A DNA stretch of 64,000 bases from Fremontodendron californicum (taxonomy: Eukaryota; Streptophyta; Magnoliopsida; Malvales; Malvaceae): contig JAULJL010000039.1 in assembly GCA_030761205.1 (NCBI GenBank), positions 2,986,001-3,050,000 on the forward strand, given 5' to 3'. The position numbers were made by a program, and so were the translations under genes. Every line of letters starts with the position of its first letter. Position 1 is the stretch's first letter. Under the pieces are notes generated by a model. It was given only the letters and a program-made list of their open reading frames with translations. It had not been told where the DNA came from and did not search any database. Positions 10,567-21,512 of this stretch are shown here, one piece after another.

Positions 10567-10929
10567 TGTAATAACCTAATTTTATCCGAGATATATTCGA
10601 GTCAAGCTATGGTAACTTGATCATTTCGGTTGCACTAATTCAATTCCTTTAATACGTACAAAATTTGAATTAGATTCCGATTTCAATTAGGCTCGATTTA
10701 GGTGAGTTAATTTAAGTCATTTTTGTTTAAATAAGTCGAGCCTCGTTGTTATGGTAGTGGGTTTTCGGATTTTTACGGGTCACGATGAAAATAGGTTGGG
10801 CCGAGCCCAGCTCACAAATGGACCAAGTCTAGACTTAATTCATATATTTATTTATTTTACTTTACTTTTATTTTCATTTTCATTTTACTATTATTTTATT
10901 TTATTTAATTTAATTTTGGTCTTTTTTTG

Positions 10930-11340
10930 GGCCCGAGTTGCTCGGCCCAACAGGCCACGACCCATGCCTCTGCAACTCCGGGGCCACATCAGGCCATGCT
11001 TGTTTAGCAGGCCCACCAACTCGCTGCCACCACTTGAAAGCCCAGCAAGCTAAGCTGGCTTGTCTAGCAAGTAGGCCAACAGGGCATTCGGATCTGTGGG
11101 CTCAGGCAACAGGCCCCAAAACCTGTTGGCCCAGCTGCCTGGCCCAGACCACACCCCAGCAGGCCACCAGGCCTGCTGCCTGGCCCTGGCCCTGCCTGCT
11201 GCCCTAGCCAGCCCTGCCCAACCAGGCTTGCTGCCTGGCCCAGCCTACAGTGCAGGCATCCCAGCAGCCTCTACTGCCCTAGCCGGTAGCCCCAAGGCAG
11301 TAGGCCACTCCCCCAAGGCAATAAGCTCTGGCAGTAGCCA
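10930..11340 (+). repeat. GC-rich minisatellite inside the LTR
   Basis: Degenerate short units built on CCTGCTGCCTGGCCC, GCCAGGCCTGC and similar strings, in sharp contrast to the AT-rich surroundings. Open frames here translate to Pro/Ala/Ser-rich low-complexity strings, which I take as composition effects. Confidence 0.7.
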
Positions 11341-12126
11341 CCCTTCCCCAGGCCAACCCATACACTCCACCAAACCAAATCTACTAGCAGCAAAACCCTA
11401 CCCACACTCAATCTACCCTTGCACACACCTTTCCTAAAACATCCCCCAAATCCCAGAAAATCGGTGATTTTTTGGGAATTTGTTTTCCCCCAGCTCCATA
11501 AAAAGAGCAGCAGAGGCACAAGAACAAGGAGGTTTTTTTTTCTCTCAAAAAAAGGAAAAGGCAAAAAAAACTACCAATATCATCACCATAAACGTCCGAC
11601 ACCAACAAAAAAAACCAAAACACGCACCACAAATCATAGTAAAAAAAAAGAGAAGAAAAAGAAACCAAGAAACGAACACTTTGGGGATTCGATCGGTTTT
11701 CTTGGCTTGAGGAGTCAGGATCATTTTCTGGGAAAATCGAACGGTGTATGGCTGGAAGGAACGGAGAAGAGGACTAGGCTTGAATTCGGGGTTCATCCGA
11801 TGGTGGAGGAGAGAGATCGACGTTTGGGAATTTCGAGTTTTGGGTTCTAGGTCTAGGGATTTTGGCTAAGATTCGGGCAAAACGGAGCCCAGAATTGGAA
11901 AGATGAGGCCAAAATGAGGCTAAGGTGAATTTTTGGGAGCAAAAGGAGTTCGGCCACCGATAGTGGCGCGACGGAGCACGGTGGCTGCCGGTCGATTTTT
12001 GGGTTTTTTTTGGTTGGCTGAAAAACGGTTGAGACAGGGTTTGGGAGAAAGTGAGAGAGGAGAGAGGAGAGAGAAAATAAAATTAAAAAATAAAAAAGAG
12101 GGAATTTTGGGGGTTTTTAAAGGCAT

Positions 12127-12146
12127 CCAAAACGACGTCGTTTTGG
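12127..12146. repeat. Perfect 20-bp palindrome CCAAAACGACGTCGTTTTGG
   Basis: The sequence equals its own reverse complement over 20 bp. Its core contains ACGT, the recognition core of plant bZIP factors. It lies in the presumed transcribed part of the LTR. A regulatory role is a guess. Confidence 0.85.
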
Positions 12147-13929
12147 GTAAAGAAAAAACAAAAAAATGGGACGGGTAAAAATGACCCGCGTATAGACACG
12201 CGGCTGACTCGGAGGAGACCCGACCCGTATGTAACCCAGCTCAAAAAAAAAAGGAAAAGAAAGCATTCGGGTCTGCCACCAAACTCGACCCGCGTACCCC
12301 CAACTGAACCGGCCCAGGCCCACTTTCCCCCTAGCTCAGTTCCAGACCCCAGTGGAGCCACTGTTTTGGGGCAAGCCCAAGAGTTTTGGTACATTTTTTA
12401 TTTACTTTGTTTCATCTACCCTTTTGTTTATTTAATTTCTTTTTTTTTTTTAATCTCTAAAAAGTAAAAAATATTTTTGAGATTCAAATATTAAAATAAA
12501 ATTTATTTTTTTCAAAAAATAAAAAATATAAATGAGCATTGGAATAAAATGATTATTTGTAAAAAAGAAAAAAAAAACTTCAAAAGGAATTTATTCTTAG
12601 AGAAAATTAAAGTATTAATTTTTTTTTCTAAAAATATTCCGAGTAAAGATAGTTAGTGAGATATTACCAAAAGTATTGGAGTTTTCCAAAAATAATTTTT
12701 ACATAGATGATTTTTTTTTTACATAAATGATTATTTAGGATATGTGCACTTTTAAAATCGGGTTAATAATAAAAATAATAAAAAAATGAATTAGTCCCAT
12801 GCACATTGCATTTTTAATTGTTCACATCACGTGCATTCATAAATAATAAAAAGTGAAAGCGGATTTACCGCGATAAAATTCAAAAAATGTCACAGTAATG
12901 ATTCCTAAGATATCTCGAGGTGAGAGAATTTCGTTAAATATCACCACGAGTAGTAGGAGTATTTAGCGATATTCTCAATACGAAAAATTCGTTTTCATTT
13001 CAAAAATGGAAACAATCAAAACAAAAAATAAATAAATAATGAATATTTACGTGCTTGATATTTTATCATGCTCGTGTTTTTAAATACTATGCTTCGTATG
13101 TTTAATCGTATAATTATGTATTGGATCACATGTCTTATATGCTTAACCGTGTGCATTCTGTGTTTAAATATTCGCATCATACGCATTTAAATAAAAAATG
13201 AATGTAAATTGCCAACGGCGGAATTCGAAAGATGTCACAGTAGTGATTCTTAAGATATCTTGAGGAGGATCTCGTTAAATACCACCAAAAGTATTAAAAA
13301 TATTTAATGAGTGTTTTCGATAAAAGATTTATGTCTACTTTCATTTTCAAAAATAATGACAATTCCTTTTTTCGATTAATGAACATATTTTGGAAAAATA
13401 AAAAAATAAAAAGAGAATTAATTTTAAATATCATTGTTGAGTCTATTAAATCGAGATTTAGAATAACACATAATTAATTGGTATCGTTTTTAAAACGGGC
13501 GTCGTGGGGTGCTAATACCTTCCCCACGCATAACCGAACTCCTGGACCCAAATTTTGATTTTCGCAGACCAAAAAAAATTATCTTTTATTTAACTTTTAA
13601 TTGATTTTAAATTTTTTATTAAAATGATAAGTTTTCTTAGGTGGCCAATCATACCTAACAAAAAATATTGGTGGCAACTCCATATTTGTTTTCAAAATTG
13701 TCTAGCGGTCAAAAAACCGTTATGACAGGTGTTATCTCACATCAGTTAAATCTTGAATTGCCTGTAGTCTTATATTCAAATTTGTTATTGTCAATTGATT
13801 TTAGGTTAGATACTTAAAGGTATTAATAGCAAACAAAAGCAATAAAAGAACATTAGGGCCAATAAAGGAGTTTAATCATGTTCTTTATGCAAACAGCTAG
13901 CCTCGGAAATTCGTGATGCCTTTTGCAAG

Positions 13930-14670
13930 GGTGTAATCAATGCGAAGGAGTCAAGCTTGGTGAGGTGGTTTCCTCCGAGGCTTGAGGTGGTTAAATTGAA
14001 CACAGATGGTGCTTCTCAAGGTAACACGGTGGTTCCGGGACCAGATGGCTTAATTAGATTGCATACAGCCAGGTGGTTGGCTTGTTGGCTTAATTTAGAG
14101 CGCATTTGGATCACTGTTCTAACATTGTTGCTGAGTTGCAAGCTGTCGGGTTTAGATTATTGCTCGCTTGGAATTAAGGTTTTAAACATGTGGAGTTTGA
14201 ACTTGATTGATTAATAGATTTGATATTGATTTCCATCCTTAGAGTTTGATTGAAGATATCCAATAGTTTAAAGGTGGAGATTTGTCTTGCACTTTTAATC
14301 AAGTGTTTAGAGAGAAAAATATCTGTCTTGATACTTTGGTCAAATGGTCGATAGGGGAGAATCTAAGAATTTTATGTTGGGATCGGGATAAAAAGATAAA
14401 AAATTAAATTATAAATTTTTGAAGAGTTCAAATAAATTTTTATTATTTTTTAATTAAACAGTTACTAAAAATCTAAAAAATTTGAAAGAGCCAAAAGAGG
14501 GCCAAGCCCCCTGCAAATGGGGATGTTATATGGAGTTAAATTTCGAGATATGTCGTCCCTTCTTCAGGCTGATGAGGGGGGATTGAATTCTTTCGAGACT
14601 TTAAAATTTGTTAGTATTGTTTCTTTCGTCTTTCTTTTTGTTAAAACCAAAACAAAAAAAAAAGCAATAA
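13930..14670 (+). pseudogene. Decayed plant RNase H-like (RVT_3) fragment
   Basis: From 13957 the frame reads WFPPRLEVVKLNTDGASQG, the start of the RNase H-like domain found at the C-terminus of many plant non-LTR retroelement-derived proteins (pattern W.PP...KLNTDGAS.GN.G). After frameshifts, AELQAVGFRLLLAW-like residues (14130-14175) and a motif resembling FREKN (14310) follow in the expected order. The last segment (14545-14600) resembles the C-terminal tail of such proteins. An unrelated AT-rich stretch interrupts it at 14361-14515. It is a broken remnant of either a LINE or a domesticated RNase H-like gene. Confidence 0.6.
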
Positions 14671-14703
14671 AGAACGTTGCAATAGCAAATCAGTATCATT
14701 CGG

Positions 14704-15175
14704 GCCTACCATTATGGGTATACCTGTCCGAAGATCAGGTCACTCATGTAAATCCAAAAGTTCGTTCGATATTTGAGGGATTTAGAGAAATATTAAATTA
14801 AAAAATAGACTTAGACAAAAAAATGAGATTAGTTTAAAAAACAAATTGAGCTTTGGGTATGACATTTTTTACCTAGGCCTGGCCTAATCCAGTCCGTTTT
14901 ACTATCAAATATAAATTTTTAAAAGAGATCGATCTTTTTTTCAGAAAGATCGAACTTTTCTTTTATAAATAATCGATCATTTTGAAAAGGGGTTGATTCT
15001 TTTTTAAGAGAAATTAATTTTTTTTTTTTAAGAAAAATCCATTTCTCTGTGTATAAATTTGGATGAATTTATGCTATCCTAAATAGTATTTTACATGAAC
15101 GGATTGAAACTAGTTAAACAAAATATCTATTAATATGAAATTTAAATCCGACGTAACCTGATCTATAGACACTTC
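14704..15175. mobile_element. Decayed copy of the long TAGACCTG MITE subfamily
   Basis: Contains the block 'AAAGTTCGTTCGATATTTGAGGGA' in diverged form (near 14758) and the 'agacttagacaaaaaaatgag' block, as in the better copies at 28472 and 37271. The termini are not clear, so boundaries are approximate. The interior has three GATCGATC-type direct repeats (14925-15010). Confidence 0.4.
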
Positions 15176-15681
15176 AAATTGTGGGGTAAAAAGAAGATGA
15201 CCAAGCCCAAAAAGCTTTTACCTTGCTTTTATCTGAGCCCAAACTTCATAACATATTTCCAGTTAACACCAATAAAATCATTTAGCACCATTTTTTTTCT
15301 TGCATTATAATAATATGGGCCAGAGACAACTAAAATCTCCTCTCATGGATGACAAATTGACAAGTTTACTTCCAAAAATGACTTCTGTTATTGTTTTTCT
15401 TTTTCTTTTTTGCGTTTTATAAATTTTCCAAAACTTTGAAACATGATGTTCTTCAGCATTTAAGTTTCAGACATTGATTGGTGGATAAAACTAATTTTAC
15501 TGAAATTCTCCCCAGCTTCAGTCCCTCATCTTAAGGCTTAAGCCATTCATCACTGCACTCACTTCCGTAATGGGTGCTGTCCAGGATTTGGTCAATTATT
15601 GGAATTTCTAATGTCAGGTCTTCCAAGTTATTTCTGATTAGCAGCAAGAATATGAAGCACCTCAATAAGTATACAATACAG

Positions 15682-15875
15682 CTATACTGTTCCGATTCTT
15701 TATTTTTTTAAAGTATCTGTGTCCGATGCACATCCGGAAATAGGTATAGTATAGGGATATGATCCTTCAAGAACTCTCCAAATACATGGAAATCTTGAAA
15801 AAAATTGAACATACCCGTGTTAGACATGGACACATACCCGTGTCTGACATTCACACCCGAATCCGAGTAACATAG
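15682..15875 (-). mobile_element. CTATGTT MITE copy 1 (194 bp)
   Basis: Same family as 44471-44669 and 62565-62746: consensus ends CTATGTTACTCGGACTC and its inverse, with an interior of repeated 'gtcggacacgggta' motifs. Flanked by CAATACAG (15674-15681) and CAAGACAG (15876-15883), a 7/8 match consistent with an 8-bp hAT target duplication. It lies about 200 bp downstream of the LRR-kinase stop codon. Confidence 0.75.
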
Positions 15876-16082
15876 CAAGACAGTAATACCTGCAATGCTG
15901 TATGCACTAGTGAGTTGTAATACCTTGTATAAAAACTTCAGTATTACTATTAATGAAATTCTAAACTATTTCAGGCAGAGAACTGAGAACACCAGGGACA
16001 AACATTTCCCCAGTAAGAAATCAAAAGAGATGATTTACATACAAGACATGAACAAAACGGGAAAGATCTTTCGTTTTAATAT

Positions 16083-19000
16083 TCAAACAGGAAGTGATTG
16101 TTCCTCAGAAATAGAGAGCTCCAGATTTGGAAGGCAAGTCCTTGTGTTAAGGGACTGGAGTTTTCTCACCACTTCAAACATTGATGGTCGTTTTTCAGGC
16201 ATAAAAGCAGTGCAAGCCAAGGCGATTTCAAGAGCTCCAAGCATTTCCTTTTGGAAAGAATTCGATATCTTAGGATCAAGAACTTGTAATGAACCATTGA
16301 TAATATTAACTTTTCTACGAACCCATTTGACGATATCAAGAGAGTTCCAGGATTCAGTGTCCTCAGCTTGTCGGCCAGTTATGAGCTCTAACAGCACGAC
16401 ACCATAGCTATAAACATCCATCTGTTCAGTTGCTTTTTTACTGTATCCATATTCTGCAATCAAACAAACTGACGTAGTGAGAAATTTAACACATCAAATT
16501 TTATAAGATTAGTTTTATATATATACACAACATAATCAAATAAAATACATAATCACAACCTATGTTACTTGGACTCGAGTGTGAGTGTCGGATACGGGTA
16601 TATATCCAACACAGGTATGTTCAATTTTTTAAAAGTTTTTTCATGTATTTAGAAGGTTCTTGGAAGGTCATATCCCCATACCCATATCCGAATATGCGTC
16701 GGACACGGATGTCGGACACCGGTACTTCAAAAAAAAACGAAGAGTACATAACTATTCCTCATATGCCTCTATTTAACCAAAACCGAGTAGTCTGATTAAC
16801 AACATCATAGATACAAGGCCAGTGTTTACAGATAACTAATTAAGGAGTGATTAACTAAGTATACCTTGATGTCCTACTCTGTTGAATTAGTGCCTAAGGA
16901 AAGAAATACCACCAATTGTCAAAAATGGTGTCTAAATGGAGACCTTGACTGCACTTCAGAGTTCAGAAGTCTAACAGAATAAACTTTGAACGATGTTTTC
17001 TATAAAGAAAACCTAGGAAAGTTACAATCATAGAATTGTAGCAAAGAGGATTATTTGTTAAGACAGGCAGAAGCACAGAGTTTGAGTCAAATTCTGTTTA
17101 GCAATATGATCTGATAATATTCATCCATTAAATTCCATCTACATACATGAAACCATTGATTTGGGCTAAATTTCAACAGATAATAGATCAATGTACCAAT
17201 GCATCAAAGAACATAACATTACATTTCTCAAATATTGAGTTTTTATGGGACCCTTACCTGGTGCATTATAGCAGGAGTGTCCAAATTCTGAAGCTATAGT
17301 TGACTGAAATTGAGCTTCTCCAACTATCCTATCAAGAGCGAAATCTGTAAGCTTTGGTTCATAATCTGCATCCAGAAGAATGTTTTTTGACTTGAGATTT
17401 CTGTGAAGCAAATGTGGAACATAATCCTTGTGGAGGTATGCCAATCCTTGTGCAACACCAATGGCAATCCTCAATCTAACACTCCATTGTAACTGAAGAT
17501 CAGGTCTGCAAATCAAATCCCCTAAACTCCCTTTCTGCAAGAATTCATAAATTAGAAAAATTGATTCATCTGAATGGAAAAACCCCAGAATTTTCACAAT
17601 GTTCTTATGCCTGATCTTGGCTAATGTCTTGATTTCTGCCTTCAAAGCTTTGGAAGACTGGCTCTGGCTCCCAAAATTGACCAGTTTCTTTATGGCAACT
17701 AGCTCACCACTCGGTAGACTTATGGTTTTCTCATCCATTCCCATCATCAAATCATGCTGGGTGATTCTAAGAGGGTAGAAAAATACCGACTGCCAAACGC
17801 CCATTGGGGACTTCCTCTTGGAATATCGATGAAATACAAAAAACCCAGCAGCAACAATTACAGTTCCAATAGCAAATGCTATAGATATCAATGCAAATAT
17901 CAAAGTTGTCAGGCCAGAAGAGTGATGTTTAGGCTGTTCATCTGAGCAAGAATTTGGCAATCCATGGCCGCATAGTCCAGGATTTCCTTCCAAAAATGAA
18001 GCTGGGAGACCTGATATCAAAGGTAATGGGACCCTACCAGAGAGTTGGTTAAAGGATACATTGAAGAGAGCTAGCTTCAAGTTTTGTAGCCCTTGTGGAA
18101 TGGAACCACTGAGACGATTATGAGATAGATCAAGGTAAGTTAGCACTGGTAATTCAGCAAGGGAAGATGGGATTTCTCCTGTAAGACTGTTATCTGCTAA
18201 AGACAAGGAAACTAGTTTCCTACATTTCTTCAACTCTGGAATCTGACCTGACAGGGTGTTATGGGAAAGATTAATTATACTCATAACAGGTGAATCACAA
18301 AAGTTTAGAGGGAGTTCACCAGAGAAGCCATTAAGTGAAGCAGAAAATCTGTATAAGCTCTTTACCAGGCCAAGACCCTGAGGGATTTTACCAGTAAAGC
18401 TGTTATTATCTATCTGAACTTGCTCCAATTGAGCAGCCATTGATACTGAATCTGATAATACCCCAGAGAACCAATTGTTTTCAGCTCTGACGAGTATAAC
18501 TTTTGGTAAAGACCATAATCCATTAGGGAAATCACCAGAAAACCCATTGTTTTGAACTTGAAAAATCTCAAGATTCAAGCACTCAGAAATGGAGTTAGGT
18601 ATTGAACCATTGAAGAAATTTGTATGGAGACTGAGGAATTTAAGGCCTTTTCCATCACAAATACCATTTGGAAATGACCCAAGGAGCTTGTTCTCTGAGA
18701 TGTCAAAAGACACCAAGTTCTTAAGAGAAGAGCCTAGCATTTGTGGAAGCTCACCAGTGAGATTGTTTTGAGAAAGGTCTAAAGTATTCAAATTCTGTAA
18801 ACCCACAAAGGATTCAGGGATTTTACCAAGAAAACCAGACCTCTGCAAAAAGAGCTGCTCAAGCTTTTCAAGCTTCCCAATGTCAGTAGGAATCTCACTC
18901 ACCAAGTAAGCATTTTGAGACAAATCAAGTACAACAAGCTCACTAAAATTGCCAAAAACAAAAGGAACACTACCTGAAAGCAAATTGCTTCTCAAGTTGA

Positions 19001-19508
19001 GCAATTGAAGATGCACCAGTGACCCAATAGTATCAGGAACTTTCCCTTCGATATGATTTTTGCTCAAGTCAAGAACTTTCAAGGCATCAAACTTTGAAAT
19101 CTGATCTGGGATAGTACCCCAAATGAGATTGTTACTAAGATTAAAAGTCTCCAAAGAACTACACTGAGAGAGGTGTAGTGGGATAGGCTGATTAAAAAGG
19201 TTATCAGCAAGGTTAAGATGAGACAAAAACGGTAGTTCACATATTGAAGAAGATATTTCACCAGAAAGATTCAAGCTTTTAAGGTTAATGGAAGATACAT
19301 GGAGTGAAGGAGTAGGAATGCAAGTAATACCAGTCCAGTTACAGTGATGAACACCCGAAGTATTTGACCAACTTGAAAGAGAGTTCTTTGGGTCATCAAT
19401 GAAAGCCTTAAAACTAAGAAGGGTATCAGCTTCAGTTGAAGCTGAGCTAAACATGAAGAATGTGAAGCTGAGGGAGAGAAGAAAAGGGTATATGAAGGCT
19501 GTAGCCAT
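16083..19508 (-). CDS. LRR receptor-like pseudokinase, At5g06940 type (two exons)
   Basis: Exon 1 is 19508-17258 and exon 2 is 16453-16083 (873 aa). Donor CCAG|GTAAGG and acceptor GATTGCAG|AATATGG join to give ...YNAPEYGYSKK. Order: signal peptide (1-24); LRR N-cap with CNWTGITC (57-63 region); about 18-20 plant-type LRRs to residue 495; a short Cys-pair cap (NPGLCG); a transmembrane helix (533-559); a basic stop-transfer; and a kinase-like domain to about 850. The glycine-rich loop is missing, VAIKK keeps the Lys (607), the catalytic loop reads HRN (Asp to Asn at 704), and the Mg-binding motif is DFA (722-724) instead of DFG. Family members of the Arabidopsis At5g06940 type (872 aa) are classed as probably inactive kinases, so a scaffold or co-receptor role at the plasma membrane is likely. 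An in-frame ATG at 19529 is less likely as start because the TATA box implies transcription begins between the two ATGs. Confidence 0.93.
16560..16750 (+). mobile_element. CTATGTT MITE copy 2, inside the pseudokinase intron
   Basis: Starts CTATGTTACTTGGACTCGAG at 16560 and carries the family interior (GTCGGATACGGG, CATGTATTTAGAAGG, GTCGGACACCGGTACTTC). The right terminus is eroded (GAAGAGTACATAA), so the target duplication cannot be confirmed. It lies within the 804-bp intron (16454-17257). Confidence 0.7.
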
Positions 19509-19552
19509 TGGAGGGGACTGAAAGAGCATGGGTTTGGCTGTTTAAGTGTTTT

Positions 19553-19560
19553 CTATATAA
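19553..19560 (-). promoter_or_regulatory. TATA box of the pseudokinase gene
   Basis: Minus strand TTATATAG, 45 bp upstream of the chosen ATG (19508). With usual plant spacing, transcription would start near 19523, giving a very short 5' UTR. This favours the ATG at 19508 over the one at 19529. Confidence 0.55.
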
Positions 19561-19569
19561 TCTGTGAAG

Positions 19570-21512
19570 TGAGAGAGAGAATGACTCAGAGAAATGGATT
19601 GCTAAGATGTTGATAGGCTCGTGGATATATCTATGCAAACTGCAAAGTTGAAAAGAACTCATCATAAGCCATGGGAATTCTCTGTTATATACTTTCTTTT
19701 GGTCTAAGAATTCGTTGTTATATAGTACTATTGTACACTACTACTTTCTTTTCGTTTCTTGTTCTGTTCTCTTTTTTTTTCCTGTTCTTTTTCATTTGAT
19801 GAAACTGAAAAGGGAAAATGAGATTTTCTTTTTGAAACTTTTTCCAATTTTATGTAACGTTTCTGAAAAATTGTAAGTATATATTATATATATAGATTTA
19901 AAATTTCTAAATAAGCATAAATGCTAGTAGTAGTACGTAATTGCATCTGATATTGTGCCAAAAGTGTTGACCCATTGGAGAGGAGAGGCGATTAAAATAT
20001 TGTGAAAATTGTGTTTCCATTACAGGTTTTTTTTTAGCATATTTTGGCACATGAGCTTTTAAGCGTTTTGAAAAACTGGATCAAATTGATTACATCGATT
20101 CAATAAAAAATCAAAGGTTTCTTAAGTTCGGTACCATGCATAAAATTGAAAAATTATTGAATCAATAAAAAATTAATTTAATCGATAAAAATTAGATAAA
20201 ATTAATGAAAAATCGATTTCAATCGATAAAACTCAGATAAAATTAATAACAAATCGATTTTAAGTTATTTTATTATTTTTTTATAAGTAATGAGATTTGA
20301 ATTTTTTATTTTTATTAAAAATCATATCATTAAATCAAATACATATTTTTATCAATTATTTATTACTTATTTAATATTAAAATTATTTATTTAATATTTA
20401 AAATTTTAATTTAATCATCTCCTTCCACCTATCCAACTAATTAAACCAATAATAAGAAGTCTCACTAATTTGACCTTGCTTTTAAGTAATGCCCACAACT
20501 TTTGAATCAACTGTGTTGGTTCATGATTTTTTTTGTTGCAAAATTATTAACAATAGTACAACTAGCTTTGAAAAATTATGATCACTAAAGCCTATTTAAA
20601 AAAAAAAAATACTTTTATACTATTTTTATTTGAAGAATGAAATTTTAAACTCAATTTTTTAAATAGTAAACATATATATATATTTGTCATTGAATTAACT
20701 GATGGAATGTAAAAAAAAAAAAAATCATTGTTATGAAAGGTCATTATGGTTTTTTGAAGATTTTAATCATTATTTAGGTATTGTATACAACAACTTACTA
20801 ATATATGAGATTGTAATATATTTTTTTCAAGTACCAAAGTTTATCATATGATAGTAATTTTTTTTTTTTTATAAAATTTATCTTCGAATATATATATTAC
20901 TAGCATATATAAACTAAAATCTTAAAATTTAACAACTAAAAACAAAGATTATAACCAGTAATTATTATCTAAGTGATAAAAACAAATAAAAATAAATTAG
21001 CAAGAGAATAGAGAGGACCAAACGTATGGACTTTTTACAGAAAGGAAAGAAGGTGAACCTGAAAATAGTATTCCCAAGGAATTTAAAAAAATATATATAT
21101 ATTAATTAAATCTAAATTTTTTACTCCTTGCGTCTCAATTTTTTTTTTACTTTCATGCATGTAAAAAATATTTTTTATATATTTATTATTATAAATTCAA
21201 AATTTTATAACATTAATGTATCATACTTTATATTGTTAAAAAATTTAAAAAATAAAAAAATGAAAGAATAAGATATTTAAAAATGAAAAATACTTTATTT
21301 TGAGAAGAAGAAAAAAAGTGAACAAAAAATAAGAGAAAGGAGTGGTTATTTTCGGCCTTCTCAAACTCATTTACTACAGTATTTACTGACTCAGAGAATG
21401 TAAAAAATAAAGTAATCTTAGAAGTCAACTAGTAATTTATTATGTTTATATCATGCTTAGCAGGAAAAAATAATTGCTGTAATTGAATCGAAAAACCTAA
21501 AGAAAAGTGGTC
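19570..21512. other. AT-rich intergenic DNA
   Basis: No supported gene. It holds homopolymer runs and, at 20185-20275, two to three diverged copies of a block containing AATCGAT and AGATAAAATTAAT. Short open frames here are of random composition. Confidence 0.6.

Larger units (their letters stand above)
10567..13727 (+). mobile_element. 3' LTR of the Tat/Ogre-like element (3.16 kb)
   Basis: The LTR starts TGTAATAACC right after the polypurine tract and ends GTTATGACA at 13727. The right end was chosen by comparison with the solo LTR at 58125-59990, which ends TTTATGACA and has a proven target duplication. Both LTRs share a terminal block (GGGGTGCTAATACCTTCCCC here; then CATACCTA, then GGCAACTCCAT). 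A TATA-like CATAAAAAGAGC is near 11500. The middle is GC-rich (10930-11340, 11930-12380). The 12400-13500 part is AT-rich with two diverged copies of a block around 12880 and 13220 ('gtcacagtagtgattc...'). The mate LTR is not in the window. Confidence 0.65.

Noticed and set aside
10751..11850. Several long overlapping frames rich in Pro, Ala, Ser or Lys
   Set aside because: They lie in the GC-rich minisatellite and low-complexity parts of an LTR and match no protein family I know.
15895..16407. 170-codon plus-strand frame
   Set aside because: It is antisense to exon 2 of the pseudokinase gene.
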